The notes beneath the pieces are model-generated. The model did not search any database and had not been told where the DNA came from. It worked only from the letters and a program-made list of their open reading frames with translations. DNA of 62,675 nucleotides from an uncultured Lysobacterales bacterium. GTDB lineage: Bacteria > Pseudomonadota > Gammaproteobacteria > Xanthomonadales > SZUA-36. Shown here piece by piece: positions 15,464-25,828 of the stretch (the first letter of the stretch is position 1; the number at the start of each line of letters is the position of its first letter). The stretch is from NCBI GenBank assembly GCA_937927755.1, contig CALBDB010000059.1, positions 1-62,675 on the forward strand, given 5' to 3'. The position numbers and the translations under genes were made by a program.

Positions 15464-18112
15464 TTAAATCATCATTTCAACAGCAGGCGCTCTCAGGTTA
15501 TAGCTTGAGCTCATAACGTGTCCGTAAGCGCCGACATTGGCTATCAACAGCACATCTCCCTCTTTGCATGCCGGTAACAGGCGGTCCGTGCCCAGCTTGT
15601 CGCCCGATTCGCAGATCGGCCCCACGATGTTTACCACCTGGCGTAAAGCTTCAGACAGGCGGCTCAGGTTGACGATCTCGTGGTTGGCGCCATACAGCGC
15701 CGGCCTGATCAGCGAATTCATACCGGTGCCAATACCGACATAACGCACCTCTCCCTTGCCTTTTGTCTGCGTGACACCGGCCACTAACACACCGGCCTCC
15801 GCAACGACGTAACGCCCTGGTTCGAGCCAGAATTCATACTGGCTGAATTCGCGTTTGAGCGCGGCAAGGCTATTATCCAGTGTCTGCATGTTCAGGGCAT
15901 GCTGTCCCGGTTTCTCAGGTATGCCTAACCCACCCCCGAGGTCGAGTATCTTCACATCGGGGAAGGATTGAGCCACCTCGATCAGTGTCTCTGCAACATT
16001 CTGCCAATTGTCCGACTGCAGAATGCCACTGCCCGTATGTGCGTGCAGGCCGATAATTTTTATATCCAGGGCGCCGGCCAGTTGCCTTGCTTCATCAAGC
16101 TCGAACAAGGGGATTCCGAATTTCGAGTGTACACCGGCGGTGCGCACATGCTCGTGGTGGCCACGGCCCAGGCCCGTGTCCAGGCGAAGCAGGATTTCAC
16201 TGCCGGTAAAAATTTCTCCCCATTCCTGCAACGGGTAAAGATTGTCCAGCGTCAGCCAGACACCCTGCTCCAGGCCATATTCGTATTCAGTCCGGGCTGC
16301 AAAATTTGGGGTGAACAGTATCCGGTGTCGATCGATATCCGGAAACAGGGACAGAACGTGATCGATCTCACCTGGTGAAACGCATTCGAAGTTCAGGCCC
16401 GCCGCCTCGATTGTGCGCAGCACACCGGCATGATTATTGGCCTTGACCGCGTAATGGACGCAGTCGATGTTCTGCAGTGAGCCCAGTTTGCCGCAAGCTT
16501 TTCTGACGGTTTCGCGATCATAAACATAGGCAGACGGGTGTGTCGCCCCGATCCCGAGCAGTTGCTCCTGCTTTTTCGACCACCAGGGCTCTGAAATGAC
16601 CTGTTCTGCCGTCCGGTCTGCCTGCAATTCATCCCAGGTAGGGCCGAAGACAGGATCATTTTCCATTGGCCGCACCAGCGAGCCATGCAGTTTTTTCAAA
16701 AGCCTGTGTGCCTGGCCTTCCTCGACCACGATACTGAGGTTCAAATCGTTGGCCGCCTGGCTGATCAGGTGGATTTTATGCTCAGCGAAGACTTCAAACG
16801 CAGGGCCGATCTCGTGCAAAAGGGCACGTATCTTTTGTCCTACCAGGCTGACGACCTCGGTATTCTCTATGATTTCGACACGGCAAAGGCGTTCGAGCTT
16901 TGAACGCAGTTTCGACAGCGTTCTTCCATCGATGGCCTCCTGCCCTGCGTCCAGGGTCACAGTGACATTCGATTCGGCAGTCGAGACAAGGTCAATAGAC
17001 AGACCCAGATCGGCAAAACACCTGAACGCCTCCACCAGGAAACCTACTTCGCGCCACATGCCGAGCGTTTCCATGGAAACAACCGTTATGCCCTCCCGGC
17101 TCGACAGGGCTTTCAGCCCCGGACTGTCCCTGCCCGGATCCTTGCTGATCAGTGTTCCGGGCAGTTCAGGTTGCACGGTGCAGCGCACCCTCAAAGGAAT
17201 ACCCTGCCGGTGCACGGGGTGCAGGCAGCGGGGGTGGAGTACCGCGCCACCGGTTGAGGCGATTTCCTGCGCCTCGTCATAACTCAGGATGTTTAGCAAC
17301 CTTGCACCGGATACAACACGCGGGTTGGCGCTGAACATGCCGGGCACGTCTGTCCAGATCTCCAGCCCGGCTGCTTCCAGCTTGGCAGCAAAATACGCTG
17401 CTGATGTATCTGAGCCGCCGCGTCCCAGCAACACGGTTTCGCCATCTTCATTCCGGGCAATAAACCCCTGCGTCAGGATAACTCCGGATTCACGCGCAAA
17501 ACGCGCCTGCAGGTCCTTGTCCGGATCGATCTCACAACTTGCCGACAGGTAACGCGAGCGTTCATTTTCCCCGGCAACGGTAATGCTCTCCAGCACATCA
17601 CGTGCATCGACCCAGAGCGCATCAAGCCCCTGTGAGCGGAGATAGGCAGCACCAATGGCTGTTGCCATCATTTCACCAAGCGCCATGACGCGGGCCTGCA
17701 CCGGCGGATTGATCCCCCCCGTTTCGCGGATAAGGGATAGCAATTGATCCAACTCGGCAAAAAATCCGTCAAGAACCACTTTGCCGTCAAGCCCAATACG
17801 GGCGGCAAGATCGAGATGCACGGCTACTATCTGCTCGAATTGCTGTTGATGCGCTCCGCCCGGGGCTTTCTGCAATATTGCATCCAGCCGGTTTGACACC
17901 GTTGCGAGGGCGGAGTGGATAATGACGGGCCTGTAACCGGCGGCCTGGCGTTCGAGCACCAGGTCACGGATTGTCGCCCAGTTCTCGGGGGACGATACGC
18001 TGGTGCCGCCAAACTTCATTACCAGCCAGTTATGCGCTTCCGTTTTAGATTGGCCCGCTGCTGATAACCCGCCCGTACCTGGCGGGAAGCTGTGTTTGTC
18101 TATGGTTTGCAT
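15464..18112 (-). CDS. lysAC: Bifunctional aspartate kinase/diaminopimelate decarboxylase
   Basis: This 882-residue fusion covers the first step of the aspartate pathway (aspartate to aspartyl phosphate) and the last step of lysine synthesis (meso-DAP to lysine). Residues about 28-310 are the kinase (VMKFGGTSVSSPENW; ILTQGFIARNEDGETVLLGR). Residues about 325-470 hold the paired ACT domains (VVSMETLGMW; NVTVTLDAGQEAIDG), so lysine feedback is likely. Residues about 520-880 are the PLP decarboxylase (HYAVKANN, Schiff-base Lys near residue 557; EYGLEQGVWLTLDNL; LGLHAHTGSG-like IIGLHAHTGSG). The fusion is known from Xanthomonadales and relatives. The start at 18112 is uncertain; the frame stays open to 18190. 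It stands apart from other lysine genes. Confidence 0.92.
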   Translation of the reverse strand: MQTIDKHSFPPGTGGLSAAGQSKTEAHNWLVMKFGGTSVSSPENWATIRDLVLERQAAGYRPVIIHSALATVSNRLDAILQKAPGGAHQQQFEQIVAVHLDLAARIGLDGKVVLDGFFAELDQLLSLIRETGGINPPVQARVMALGEMMATAIGAAYLRSQGLDALWVDARDVLESITVAGENERSRYLSASCEIDPDKDLQARFARESGVILTQGFIARNEDGETVLLGRGGSDTSAAYFAAKLEAAGLEIWTDVPGMFSANPRVVSGARLLNILSYDEAQEIASTGGAVLHPRCLHPVHRQGIPLRVRCTVQPELPGTLISKDPGRDSPGLKALSSREGITVVSMETLGMWREVGFLVEAFRCFADLGLSIDLVSTAESNVTVTLDAGQEAIDGRTLSKLRSKLERLCRVEIIENTEVVSLVGQKIRALLHEIGPAFEVFAEHKIHLISQAANDLNLSIVVEEGQAHRLLKKLHGSLVRPMENDPVFGPTWDELQADRTAEQVISEPWWSKKQEQLLGIGATHPSAYVYDRETVRKACGKLGSLQNIDCVHYAVKANNHAGVLRTIEAAGLNFECVSPGEIDHVLSLFPDIDRHRILFTPNFAARTEYEYGLEQGVWLTLDNLYPLQEWGEIFTGSEILLRLDTGLGRGHHEHVRTAGVHSKFGIPLFELDEARQLAGALDIKIIGLHAHTGSGILQSDNWQNVAETLIEVAQSFPDVKILDLGGGLGIPEKPGQHALNMQTLDNSLAALKREFSQYEFWLEPGRYVVAEAGVLVAGVTQTKGKGEVRYVGIGTGMNSLIRPALYGANHEIVNLSRLSEALRQVVNIVGPICESGDKLGTDRLLPACKEGDVLLIANVGAYGHVMSSSYNLRAPAVEMMI

Positions 18113-18219
18113 GAAGCTTGTCTCTGGCTGTATGAGTTCCTGCCGGAAAGTACAACCAATGTGGTCATCCCCGTCAAGGATATTCTCCATTCATGCAGTG
18201 ACCGGAGCAGGCCCGGGAA

Positions 18220-19380
18220 TTATTCCAGTTCGTACTCTGCTGATAGCTCTGCTTCGTATTCTGTAGCCAGCACGTCCAGCGGACGGTCATAGTAGACCAG
18301 CATGCTTTCGGGGGCCAGTTCACGTGCACGCGACAGGCTGCTTTGCGCAGCCTCGGTTTCACCGGATAAATATTGCGTCGTGGCCATGGCGAAGTGCAAT
18401 TTGTGATCGGTGTCCTTTTTCTTTATCGCCCGCTGTAATAACTTCAGCGATTCATCGTAGTTATTCTCTACCAGGGCCTCTTCACTGAGCTGTAAAAGAT
18501 AATAGGGGTTATTCCGACGATACCTTTCGACCTTGTCTTCGAGTTCTGCTGCAGATTCCAGGTCGCCCTGGGCAATGTAAACCTCGTACAGATTGCTCGC
18601 TGCAGAGTATTCGTAACTATCGATATCAAGCGCTGTGCGCAATGCGAATGCCGCATCATCCAACTGTTCGTTGCGGCCAAGCACCACCCCCATATTGACC
18701 CACGAGTCCGTCAACAGGGGCTCCGTTTTAATGGCTTTGGCCATGTATGCATAGGCAGTCGGCAAATCGTTCATTATCAGTGACTCGGCACCAATATTAT
18801 TTAAATACAGAGCCTTGGCGTAATCGTCACTGATAATTCGCCGGCGCACGTTTGGACTGAACCTGAGCCCACTGACATCCATGACATAGGTGTAGCCAGC
18901 GCTTTCCAGTACGACGTTGACATGCTTGACCAGCAGGACGGTGTCTTCGCGCGACGACCATTCCGAGGTCCTGAAAACTTCCTGGTATTCCGCTTTCAAT
19001 CCTGCCCTGCGTGACAGCGCAACCAGCATGTTCGCAAAACCTATACAATTCCCTGCACGGGTATCGAAAGCCTCTGTAGCCGTCAGGGTCAGGCCCTCAT
19101 CATAACGAAACCCCAATGCACCATTGCCGGAAACCGCGTTCATCAACAGCGTCAGCCGTGTATGCTTGTTGGTGTATGGCAGGATGTAGCGTTCGAGGAA
19201 TTCATCCATGGCGGGGGAGGCCGCCAATACATCAACATCAACCACCTGCACTTCGGGCGCATCAACCAACAGGGGAGGTGGCTTGATGTTTGGGATATAC
19301 GTTGTCGCACAGGCAGCCAGCAATAACACACTTGCCAGCAGCGGCACCAGCTTGCCTGTCATACGACTGAGATAACCCAT
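18220..19380 (-). CDS. Lipoprotein with transglutaminase-like domain and TPR repeats
   Basis: The product is 386 residues from the ATG at 19380; GAGGG lies 13 nt upstream, and a longer frame reaches 19443. The lipobox is SVLLLAAC (Cys about residue 24). The first half is a transglutaminase-like cysteine protease fold: Cys in RAGNCIGFANML, His in VKHVNVVLE and Asp in YVMDVSG. All three triad positions are kept. The second half, from about residue 195, is TPR (AYMAKAIKTEPLLTDSWVNM, FALRTALDIDSYEYSAASNL). Such proteins sit on the periplasmic face of a membrane; the substrate is unknown. It is divergent from addB, and its stop is about 100 bp before the LysAC start. Confidence 0.82.
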   Translation of the reverse strand: MGYLSRMTGKLVPLLASVLLLAACATTYIPNIKPPPLLVDAPEVQVVDVDVLAASPAMDEFLERYILPYTNKHTRLTLLMNAVSGNGALGFRYDEGLTLTATEAFDTRAGNCIGFANMLVALSRRAGLKAEYQEVFRTSEWSSREDTVLLVKHVNVVLESAGYTYVMDVSGLRFSPNVRRRIISDDYAKALYLNNIGAESLIMNDLPTAYAYMAKAIKTEPLLTDSWVNMGVVLGRNEQLDDAAFALRTALDIDSYEYSAASNLYEVYIAQGDLESAAELEDKVERYRRNNPYYLLQLSEEALVENNYDESLKLLQRAIKKKDTDHKLHFAMATTQYLSGETEAAQSSLSRARELAPESMLVYYDRPLDVLATEYEAELSAEYELE

Positions 19381-19550
19381 GTCTTTAAATTGACCCTCGT
19401 TAAAATCTAAAAGATATTCCGTAGACCACGATAAATTGACCATAGTTCATAACCAGCAGCCCTCGAACTTCTCTCTCTACGGACCACATCAACCACTTAT
19501 TTAAGCATAATTCACATTTTTTCCAAATCAGTCTCAGCTAATGAGAACCC

Positions 19551-22397
19551 ATGCTTTATGATAGCCCCATGACCAATTCCAGCTCAGACTATTCAACCCA
19601 GTTAGCGGGTCTTTCAACTCAAATACTCGATCATGAGTCGTTATTTGAGCGTCTATGCAATGGCCATACCCTGGTAACTGGCAACAGCCGCCTTTCGAGG
19701 GTTTTGAGCAGCCAATATAGCCAGTGGCGCATAGCCATGGGTGACAAACAGTGGCAAAGCCCTGAGATTTTTTCCTGGAACATATGGCTGGATAAAATCT
19801 GGGAAACGGCAGCATTACGAGGCGTGGACGGAACCGATCGCGCCGTACCCGGCAACAGGCAGTTACTGAGCCTGTGGGAATACATTTTGAACAACGAGTT
19901 GTTGGCTCATCAGTTGCTTCGGCCTGCATCGCTGGCAACCCAATTGCGCGACACCCGCAGGCTGATGGTAGAGTGGCAACTGGATTTTAACCACCCTGCC
20001 TGGTTTGATGGTGATAATGAAAATTACACGGCTTTTCACCAGTGGAATAAAGCATTTGAAAAACACTGTGAGAAGGGCCGGTGGATAAGCCCTGAAGACC
20101 GTACGGGGCTGTTAACAAAAGCCATCAAAGACTCTCTCGTCCTGCCCGCTGGAAACATTGACCTGCTGGGTTTTGATGAATTTAACCCCAATCAGGCCGC
20201 ATTGCTTTCGGCGCTGGCCGGGAATGGAAATCCAGTCTGCCTCCTGTCGATCACGAGCCGGCAAAAAGATGCCGTGCTATTGAAATGCAGGGATAACAGC
20301 GATGAACTGGAACAGGCTGTTCGTCGGGTGCGCTACTGGTACGAGAACGACCCGGGTTCACGCATCGCAATCGTTGTGCCGGACCTGCAAAAGCGGCGTC
20401 CGGAAGTTGAGCGGCAACTTGACGAAATTCTCACTCCCGGCAACATCCAGACCACCCGCCTCGCAAACCCATGGAACATATCCATGGGTACACCCTTAGC
20501 AAGCGTGCCTATGATCGAAACTGCTTTTGATCTGTTTAAGTTGTTCGACAAACGAATCGACATCCAGCATATCGGCCGGGTTTTGAGATCCCCTTGGCTT
20601 AGGGGCGCCTCGTTCGAACACAACAGTCGCGCACTACTGGAAAAATGCTTACGGGATAAATATCCGCGTCAGTTGAAACTGGCTGAAGTACGCTACCGCG
20701 CCAGTGAAATCAAAAAACACGACCGCCAGCACAGTGAACTCCCCAAGGATCAGCACAAGCCACGGGCCTGGAACAGTCCGGCTTTGTCTATTGTCCTTGA
20801 TACCCTAATCCACTTTGAGCAGCAAACCAGGGGGGCACGTCCAGCTTCTGCATGGGCGGAATCTTTTGACAAGTTGCTGGCAAGCGTGGGCTGGCCTTTT
20901 GCTGATGAAACGGAGTCGGAAACCGCAACTTTGGATCACGGCGAAAACTGGCAAACCCTGCAAACCTGGCGTGAGGCCTTGCGTGAACTCGCTTCACTTG
21001 ATGCCGTCGTTGCCCGGTTTGGCCGTGAAACTGCCATTAACCATCTAAAGCACATCTGCCGTGAGAAGATATTCCAATTTCGAACACCTCAGGCATCAAT
21101 CCAGGTACTGGGCTTGTATGAAGTAAACGGATTGCATTTCGACCATTTGTGGGTGGTTGGTATGCACGCTGGCACCTGGCCATCCACCGCCCGACCAAAT
21201 CCCTTTATTCCCGCCAAGCTGCAAATGTCAGGGCAAACACCCCATTCCAGCCCTCAGCGAGAGTTGGCCGTAGCACAAACGGTTACGCAACGGTTACTGG
21301 AAACAGCCCCGGACTGTGTTTTCAGCTACCCGGCTAAACTGGAGGGCGAAGAGGTTCTGCCCAGCCCGTTGCTTAATGCCAAACCCATTAACGAAGTAAG
21401 TGAGTTGCCAGGTTGGAATGGATACACCTGGCGCCGCGTGGTGGCCAGTGCCGACAAACCGTTCGACCAACCGTTGGCAATGCCGGGCAAACTTGTCCAC
21501 GGCACGACAAAAGGTGGTAGCAACATTCTTGAAAACCAGGCGGTATGCCCTTTTCGGGCCTTCGCCAGTAACCGCCTGGGGGCCGAAGGCCTCGAAACAC
21601 CAACCGATGGCATCAGCCCCATGTTGCACGGAAGCTTGGTACATGGCGTACTTGAGTATTTCTGGAAAGAGACTAAAACCCAGGCGGCGCTGTTACAACT
21701 CGATGATACGGACCTCGAAAAACGTGTTCGCAAACATGTGGAGAATGTAACCGGGGAAAACCGTGGGCTGAAGCAGCGGCCCTCGTTCCGCAGCGTCGAG
21801 GCCGACCGTATCCAACGTCATGTACTGGCGTACCTCAAGCTTGAAATGGAGCGGGGGCCTTTCGAAGCGGTCGGGTTTGAAGAAGAGGTTCATACCGAAA
21901 TCGAAGGCCAAACCATTCGCCTGTACATTGACCGGGTTGACCGCTTGCCAAACGGTGATGAAGTCATCATTGATTATAAAACCGGCACGAAACAACCCAA
22001 GAAATGGTTTGGCAACAGGCCTGAAGACCCGCAATTGCCGCTTTATGCCATTAGCGCGAAAAAAACACCTGCCGCAGTTGTGTTTGGCATCATCCGTGAG
22101 TATGGTTGTGAATACAAAGGTGTGGTGACACATGCCGGCCTGTTCCCGGGCCTGCCACCAAAAGAAAACAATTCCACGCGAGAACTGGTCGAAGCCGGAA
22201 ACCGGATGCCGGAGACCATCAACAACTGGCGGCAGATTCTGCACCGGCTGATGTCTGATTTCCTGGCGGGTGAAGCTGCCATCGATCCCAAGAACGGTCG
22301 TAACACCTGTACGAACAGCTATTGCGAATTACAATCGCTGTGCCGGATAGGTGAGTTGGAAAATATCCAGAAAACTCGCCATGAGGTGCCCGCATGA
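19551..22397 (+). CDS. addB: AddB-like DNA repair nuclease subunit with Fe-S-type PD-(D/E)XK domain
   Basis: The product is 948 residues and corresponds to the 'probable DNA repair protein' type of AddB. The N-terminus reads GHTLVTGNSRLSRVLSSQ where a helicase would have a Walker A loop, so ATPase activity is probably lost. A UvrD-like scaffold follows (WENDPGSRIAIVVPDLQ-type region; HFDHLWVVGMHAGTWPSTARP). The C-terminal nuclease has EVIIDYKTGTKQPKKW. Cysteines for a [4Fe-4S] cluster are split as in AddB: AVCPFRAFA near residue 665 and TCTNSYCELQSLC near 925. Its stop overlaps the start of addA by ATGA, so translation is coupled. The first ATG is used; an ATG six codons on is equally possible. 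The symbol is by analogy. Confidence 0.82.
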   Translation: MLYDSPMTNSSSDYSTQLAGLSTQILDHESLFERLCNGHTLVTGNSRLSRVLSSQYSQWRIAMGDKQWQSPEIFSWNIWLDKIWETAALRGVDGTDRAVPGNRQLLSLWEYILNNELLAHQLLRPASLATQLRDTRRLMVEWQLDFNHPAWFDGDNENYTAFHQWNKAFEKHCEKGRWISPEDRTGLLTKAIKDSLVLPAGNIDLLGFDEFNPNQAALLSALAGNGNPVCLLSITSRQKDAVLLKCRDNSDELEQAVRRVRYWYENDPGSRIAIVVPDLQKRRPEVERQLDEILTPGNIQTTRLANPWNISMGTPLASVPMIETAFDLFKLFDKRIDIQHIGRVLRSPWLRGASFEHNSRALLEKCLRDKYPRQLKLAEVRYRASEIKKHDRQHSELPKDQHKPRAWNSPALSIVLDTLIHFEQQTRGARPASAWAESFDKLLASVGWPFADETESETATLDHGENWQTLQTWREALRELASLDAVVARFGRETAINHLKHICREKIFQFRTPQASIQVLGLYEVNGLHFDHLWVVGMHAGTWPSTARPNPFIPAKLQMSGQTPHSSPQRELAVAQTVTQRLLETAPDCVFSYPAKLEGEEVLPSPLLNAKPINEVSELPGWNGYTWRRVVASADKPFDQPLAMPGKLVHGTTKGGSNILENQAVCPFRAFASNRLGAEGLETPTDGISPMLHGSLVHGVLEYFWKETKTQAALLQLDDTDLEKRVRKHVENVTGENRGLKQRPSFRSVEADRIQRHVLAYLKLEMERGPFEAVGFEEEVHTEIEGQTIRLYIDRVDRLPNGDEVIIDYKTGTKQPKKWFGNRPEDPQLPLYAISAKKTPAAVVFGIIREYGCEYKGVVTHAGLFPGLPPKENNSTRELVEAGNRMPETINNWRQILHRLMSDFLAGEAAIDPKNGRNTCTNSYCELQSLCRIGELENIQKTRHEVPA

Positions 22398-25300
22398 ATC
22401 TTCCTTCCGACTGGAGGGAACGGGAACAGGCACGTGGCCTGGATCACTCCTGTATCGTGCAGGCGCCCGCCGGTTCTGGCAAGACTGAATTGCTGACTCA
22501 GCGAATGCTGGCTTTGCTGTCCCGGGTGGAAAATCCCGAAGAAGTCGTGGCTATCACCTTTACCCGTAAAGCGGCGGCAGAAATGCGAAACCGCCTGGTG
22601 GGGTGGTTGCAGGCCGCAGCACAGTCAAATCCAACGCAGGCTAGCGAACTGCAAGACCACGAGAAGATCAGCTACGAGCTAGCTCTTACGGTTCTCGAAA
22701 ATGACAGCGTACGTAAGTGGAACCTGTTGGAACAGCCCAGCCGCTTGCGTATCCGAACGATTGACAGCCTGTGTGGTGAACTGGCACGACAGCTGCCGGT
22801 GCTGTCCGGGTTGGGTGGTGGTCAACAGGTCGTCGAAGATGCCAGCGCCTTGTATCGCCTGGCAGCTTCACGGACCATGGCCCTGATTGAAAACAACAAT
22901 GAAAGTCTGCAACAGGACATTACCCGTGTTCTGAATCGCTACAACAATCAATATGACCGGCTCGTGGATTTGCTGGCTTTCATGCTGGCAAACCGCGAAC
23001 AGTGGCTTGGTCATATCCTGAATTCACGTTCAGGTGATGGTTTTAACCGACAGGCACTGGAATCGTCGTTACGCATCCTTATTGAGGCACAGCTTGAAAC
23101 GGCGCGCGCTGAGATACCCGAGAAATTACTGAGCGACCTGCCCCGCTTTCTTGATTTCGCACTGGAAAACGACCCAAACGACAAGTCCGAGCTAATGAGT
23201 CTGTTACAGGCCTGCAATCATGGCGGCTTTATTGATCTGCCTGTGCACGCAGAAGCGCTGGAGCACTGGAAAACAATAATCGATCGCTTACTCACCGCTA
23301 CCGGTGACAAGTGGCGCTCAGCCCCCGACAAGAACGCTGGTTTTCCCCCGCCCTCAAACGCAACCGGCGAAGACAGAATCCGCTTCAGAACCTTCAAGGA
23401 AGATTTCACTGATCTGCTCGATGAATATCGTCAAAACGACGACCTGCGGGCGACATTCAATATCGTCCGCACCCTGCCCAAACCCCATTACGACGACGAG
23501 GCATGGGAGTCGCTCGAGTCGCTGATGCGCATCCTTTTGAGGGCGGCTTCCGAATGGAAGTTGGTTATGGCGGAAAACGGGCAGGTTGACTACGGTGAAA
23601 TGTCCTATCGGGCCATCCAGTCACTTGGTTCCGAGGGGGCGCCCACCGACTTGGCGTTACGCATGGATTACCGCATACAACACCTGTTAGTAGATGAATT
23701 CCAGGATACCTCTGCCAGTCAAATCCGGCTTCTGGAAAGACTCACTGCTGGCTGGAGTGAAGATGACGGGCATACTCTGTTTCTGGTAGGTGATCCGATG
23801 CAATCCATCTACCGTTTCCGCAAGGCGGAGGTCAGTCTTTTCATCAAGGCCTGGCAGAGACAACTGCTTGACCACATCCAGCTGGTTCCGTTGCAATTGA
23901 CGGTCAACTTCCGTTCGACGAAACCGATCGTGGGCTGGGTCAACCGGACGTTCCCGCTGGTGATGCCAGTTGAGGATGATTCGGTGACAGGCGCCGTGCG
24001 TTACGGCGAAGCCAGCACCCGGCCCGACGCATCGGATGAGGGAGCCGTAACGATACAAATACTGCCGGATCGTGATGATGATGAAGAAGCCAGGCAGGTG
24101 ATCGAACTCATCGGCCGGCACCCTGAGGAGAGATCCATCGCGATCCTGGTGCGTGCACGTGCCCACGCCGGCACAATTTTGGCGGAACTCGACAAGATAA
24201 AATCCCATCAACCGCGTTTTCGCTACCAGGCCATAAAGTTCACCCGGCTGGCCGATACAGCCCTGGTCAGGGATCTGGTTTCCTTGACTCTTGCATTGAT
24301 ACAACCCGCAGACCGCCTTGCGTGGTTATCCCTGCTGCGTGCACCCTGCGTCGGTCTGGATTTGGCTGACCTGGATACATTGGTTGCTGGTAACTCTGAA
24401 AACATCATCCTTGACGCGCTGAGCGCAAGTATTGGTGGAGAGGGCATTTCTGACGACGGACGAGCCCGACTTCAACGAGTTGGGCCGGTATTATTGCATG
24501 CCGTCAATCGCCGGGGCCGTCAATCCGTGAGGTCACTGGTTGAATCAACCTGGATTACACTGGGCGGCCCCTCCTGCCTGGATAATGCCAGCGAGATGGA
24601 TGATGCCTCGATCTACTTCGACCTGCTTGAATCAATGGAGGAAGAAAACCTCCCGATCGACCGTGATTCACTCAACCTGGGACTCGAGAACCTTTACGCC
24701 CAACCTGACGCAGATGCCAATGGAAATCTCCAGGTACTGACCATTTACGAAGCCAAGGGCCTGCAGTTTGACATGGTCATCCTGCCAGGGCTCAATCGTC
24801 GGCCCGGCGGTAACAATAACAAGCTGTTGCATTGGTTTGAGCTCGCGGGTGAAAACAGAATCGTGATGTCCCCGATGCGCAGCAGCGAAGAAAAAGAAAA
24901 GCTGAAAAAAGCAGGGGACCTGATTGAATTTATTACCTTTGTCGAGAAACAGCGTCAGGCGTTGGAAGATAGCCGTCTGTTATACGTTGCCGCCACCCGG
25001 GCCAAGCAAAACCTCCACTTATTCGCAGCAATCAAACCAAATGCCAGGGGTGATATCAAACCCGATGCCGCCAGCCTAATGGGCAGCCTGTGGCCGGCCA
25101 TATGGGAACAACAAACACCTTTGATCCTGCAGGCTAACGAAGGGCATGCTGACCCTGGGGAACAGAAGGAAGTACCACCAGTTACTCTGCCGCAAATCTA
25201 TCGCAGGCTAAAGGCTGACTGGCAGTTACCCGAGCCTCCAAGCTCTGTTCCACTGCATGAGATCGCACATGCCGAGGCCCAGGGCTATATTGAATTCAGC

Positions 25301-25828
25301 TGGGCGGGTGAGGGTGCGCGCCTGGCGGGAAACCTTGTCCACCGCATGCTCCAGGCGATCGGCGAACAGGGGGTGGACCGCTGGGCTGGGCGCGGTGGCA
25401 TGACCAGCCACCACGACTGGTGCCGTCAGCAACTTGCCAGCCAGGGCGTGCGGGCAGAAAAAGCCGACATCATCATTGAACGAGCGTCACTGGCCATGGA
25501 TAACTGCCTGGCATCTGAACGGGGCAGATGGATACTTCAAAACCATGAAGACGCACGCTGCGAATATGCAATAACTGCAGTTCTGGACGGACAATTGGAA
25601 AACTTTGTGCTAGATCGCACATTTGTTGAAAACGGTATACGCTGGATTATAGATTACAAAACTTCGAGCCATGCCGGTGGCGGCCTGGATGACTTTTTGG
25701 AAAATGAAGCCGACCGTTACCGCGGACAAATGCGCCGCTACAGGGATGCCATGGCATTAACAGAAACCCGGCCAATCAAAACGGCTTTGTATTTTCCTTT
25801 GCTCGACCGCTTAAAGGAACTGGATTAA
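22394..25828 (+). CDS. addA: AddA-like UvrD-family helicase-nuclease
   Basis: The 1144-residue SF1A helicase/exonuclease forms a double-strand-break end-resection complex with the preceding subunit, in place of RecBCD. Motifs in order: Walker A APAGSGKTELLTQR (residues 25-38); motif Ia ITFTRKAAAEMRNRL; Walker B LLVDEFQDTSASQ (near 435); motif III-IV LVGDPMQSIYRFRKAE; motif V IYEAKGLQFDMVILP; motif VI LLYVAATRAKQNLHLF. The C-terminal RecB-type nuclease has GIRWIIDYKTSS near residue 1080. Overlap with addB by 4 bp and abutment to the MpaA gene indicate one transcript. Family call is secure; the symbol is by analogy. Confidence 0.88.
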   Translation: MNLPSDWREREQARGLDHSCIVQAPAGSGKTELLTQRMLALLSRVENPEEVVAITFTRKAAAEMRNRLVGWLQAAAQSNPTQASELQDHEKISYELALTVLENDSVRKWNLLEQPSRLRIRTIDSLCGELARQLPVLSGLGGGQQVVEDASALYRLAASRTMALIENNNESLQQDITRVLNRYNNQYDRLVDLLAFMLANREQWLGHILNSRSGDGFNRQALESSLRILIEAQLETARAEIPEKLLSDLPRFLDFALENDPNDKSELMSLLQACNHGGFIDLPVHAEALEHWKTIIDRLLTATGDKWRSAPDKNAGFPPPSNATGEDRIRFRTFKEDFTDLLDEYRQNDDLRATFNIVRTLPKPHYDDEAWESLESLMRILLRAASEWKLVMAENGQVDYGEMSYRAIQSLGSEGAPTDLALRMDYRIQHLLVDEFQDTSASQIRLLERLTAGWSEDDGHTLFLVGDPMQSIYRFRKAEVSLFIKAWQRQLLDHIQLVPLQLTVNFRSTKPIVGWVNRTFPLVMPVEDDSVTGAVRYGEASTRPDASDEGAVTIQILPDRDDDEEARQVIELIGRHPEERSIAILVRARAHAGTILAELDKIKSHQPRFRYQAIKFTRLADTALVRDLVSLTLALIQPADRLAWLSLLRAPCVGLDLADLDTLVAGNSENIILDALSASIGGEGISDDGRARLQRVGPVLLHAVNRRGRQSVRSLVESTWITLGGPSCLDNASEMDDASIYFDLLESMEEENLPIDRDSLNLGLENLYAQPDADANGNLQVLTIYEAKGLQFDMVILPGLNRRPGGNNNKLLHWFELAGENRIVMSPMRSSEEKEKLKKAGDLIEFITFVEKQRQALEDSRLLYVAATRAKQNLHLFAAIKPNARGDIKPDAASLMGSLWPAIWEQQTPLILQANEGHADPGEQKEVPPVTLPQIYRRLKADWQLPEPPSSVPLHEIAHAEAQGYIEFSWAGEGARLAGNLVHRMLQAIGEQGVDRWAGRGGMTSHHDWCRQQLASQGVRAEKADIIIERASLAMDNCLASERGRWILQNHEDARCEYAITAVLDGQLENFVLDRTFVENGIRWIIDYKTSSHAGGGLDDFLENEADRYRGQMRRYRDAMALTETRPIKTALYFPLLDRLKELD

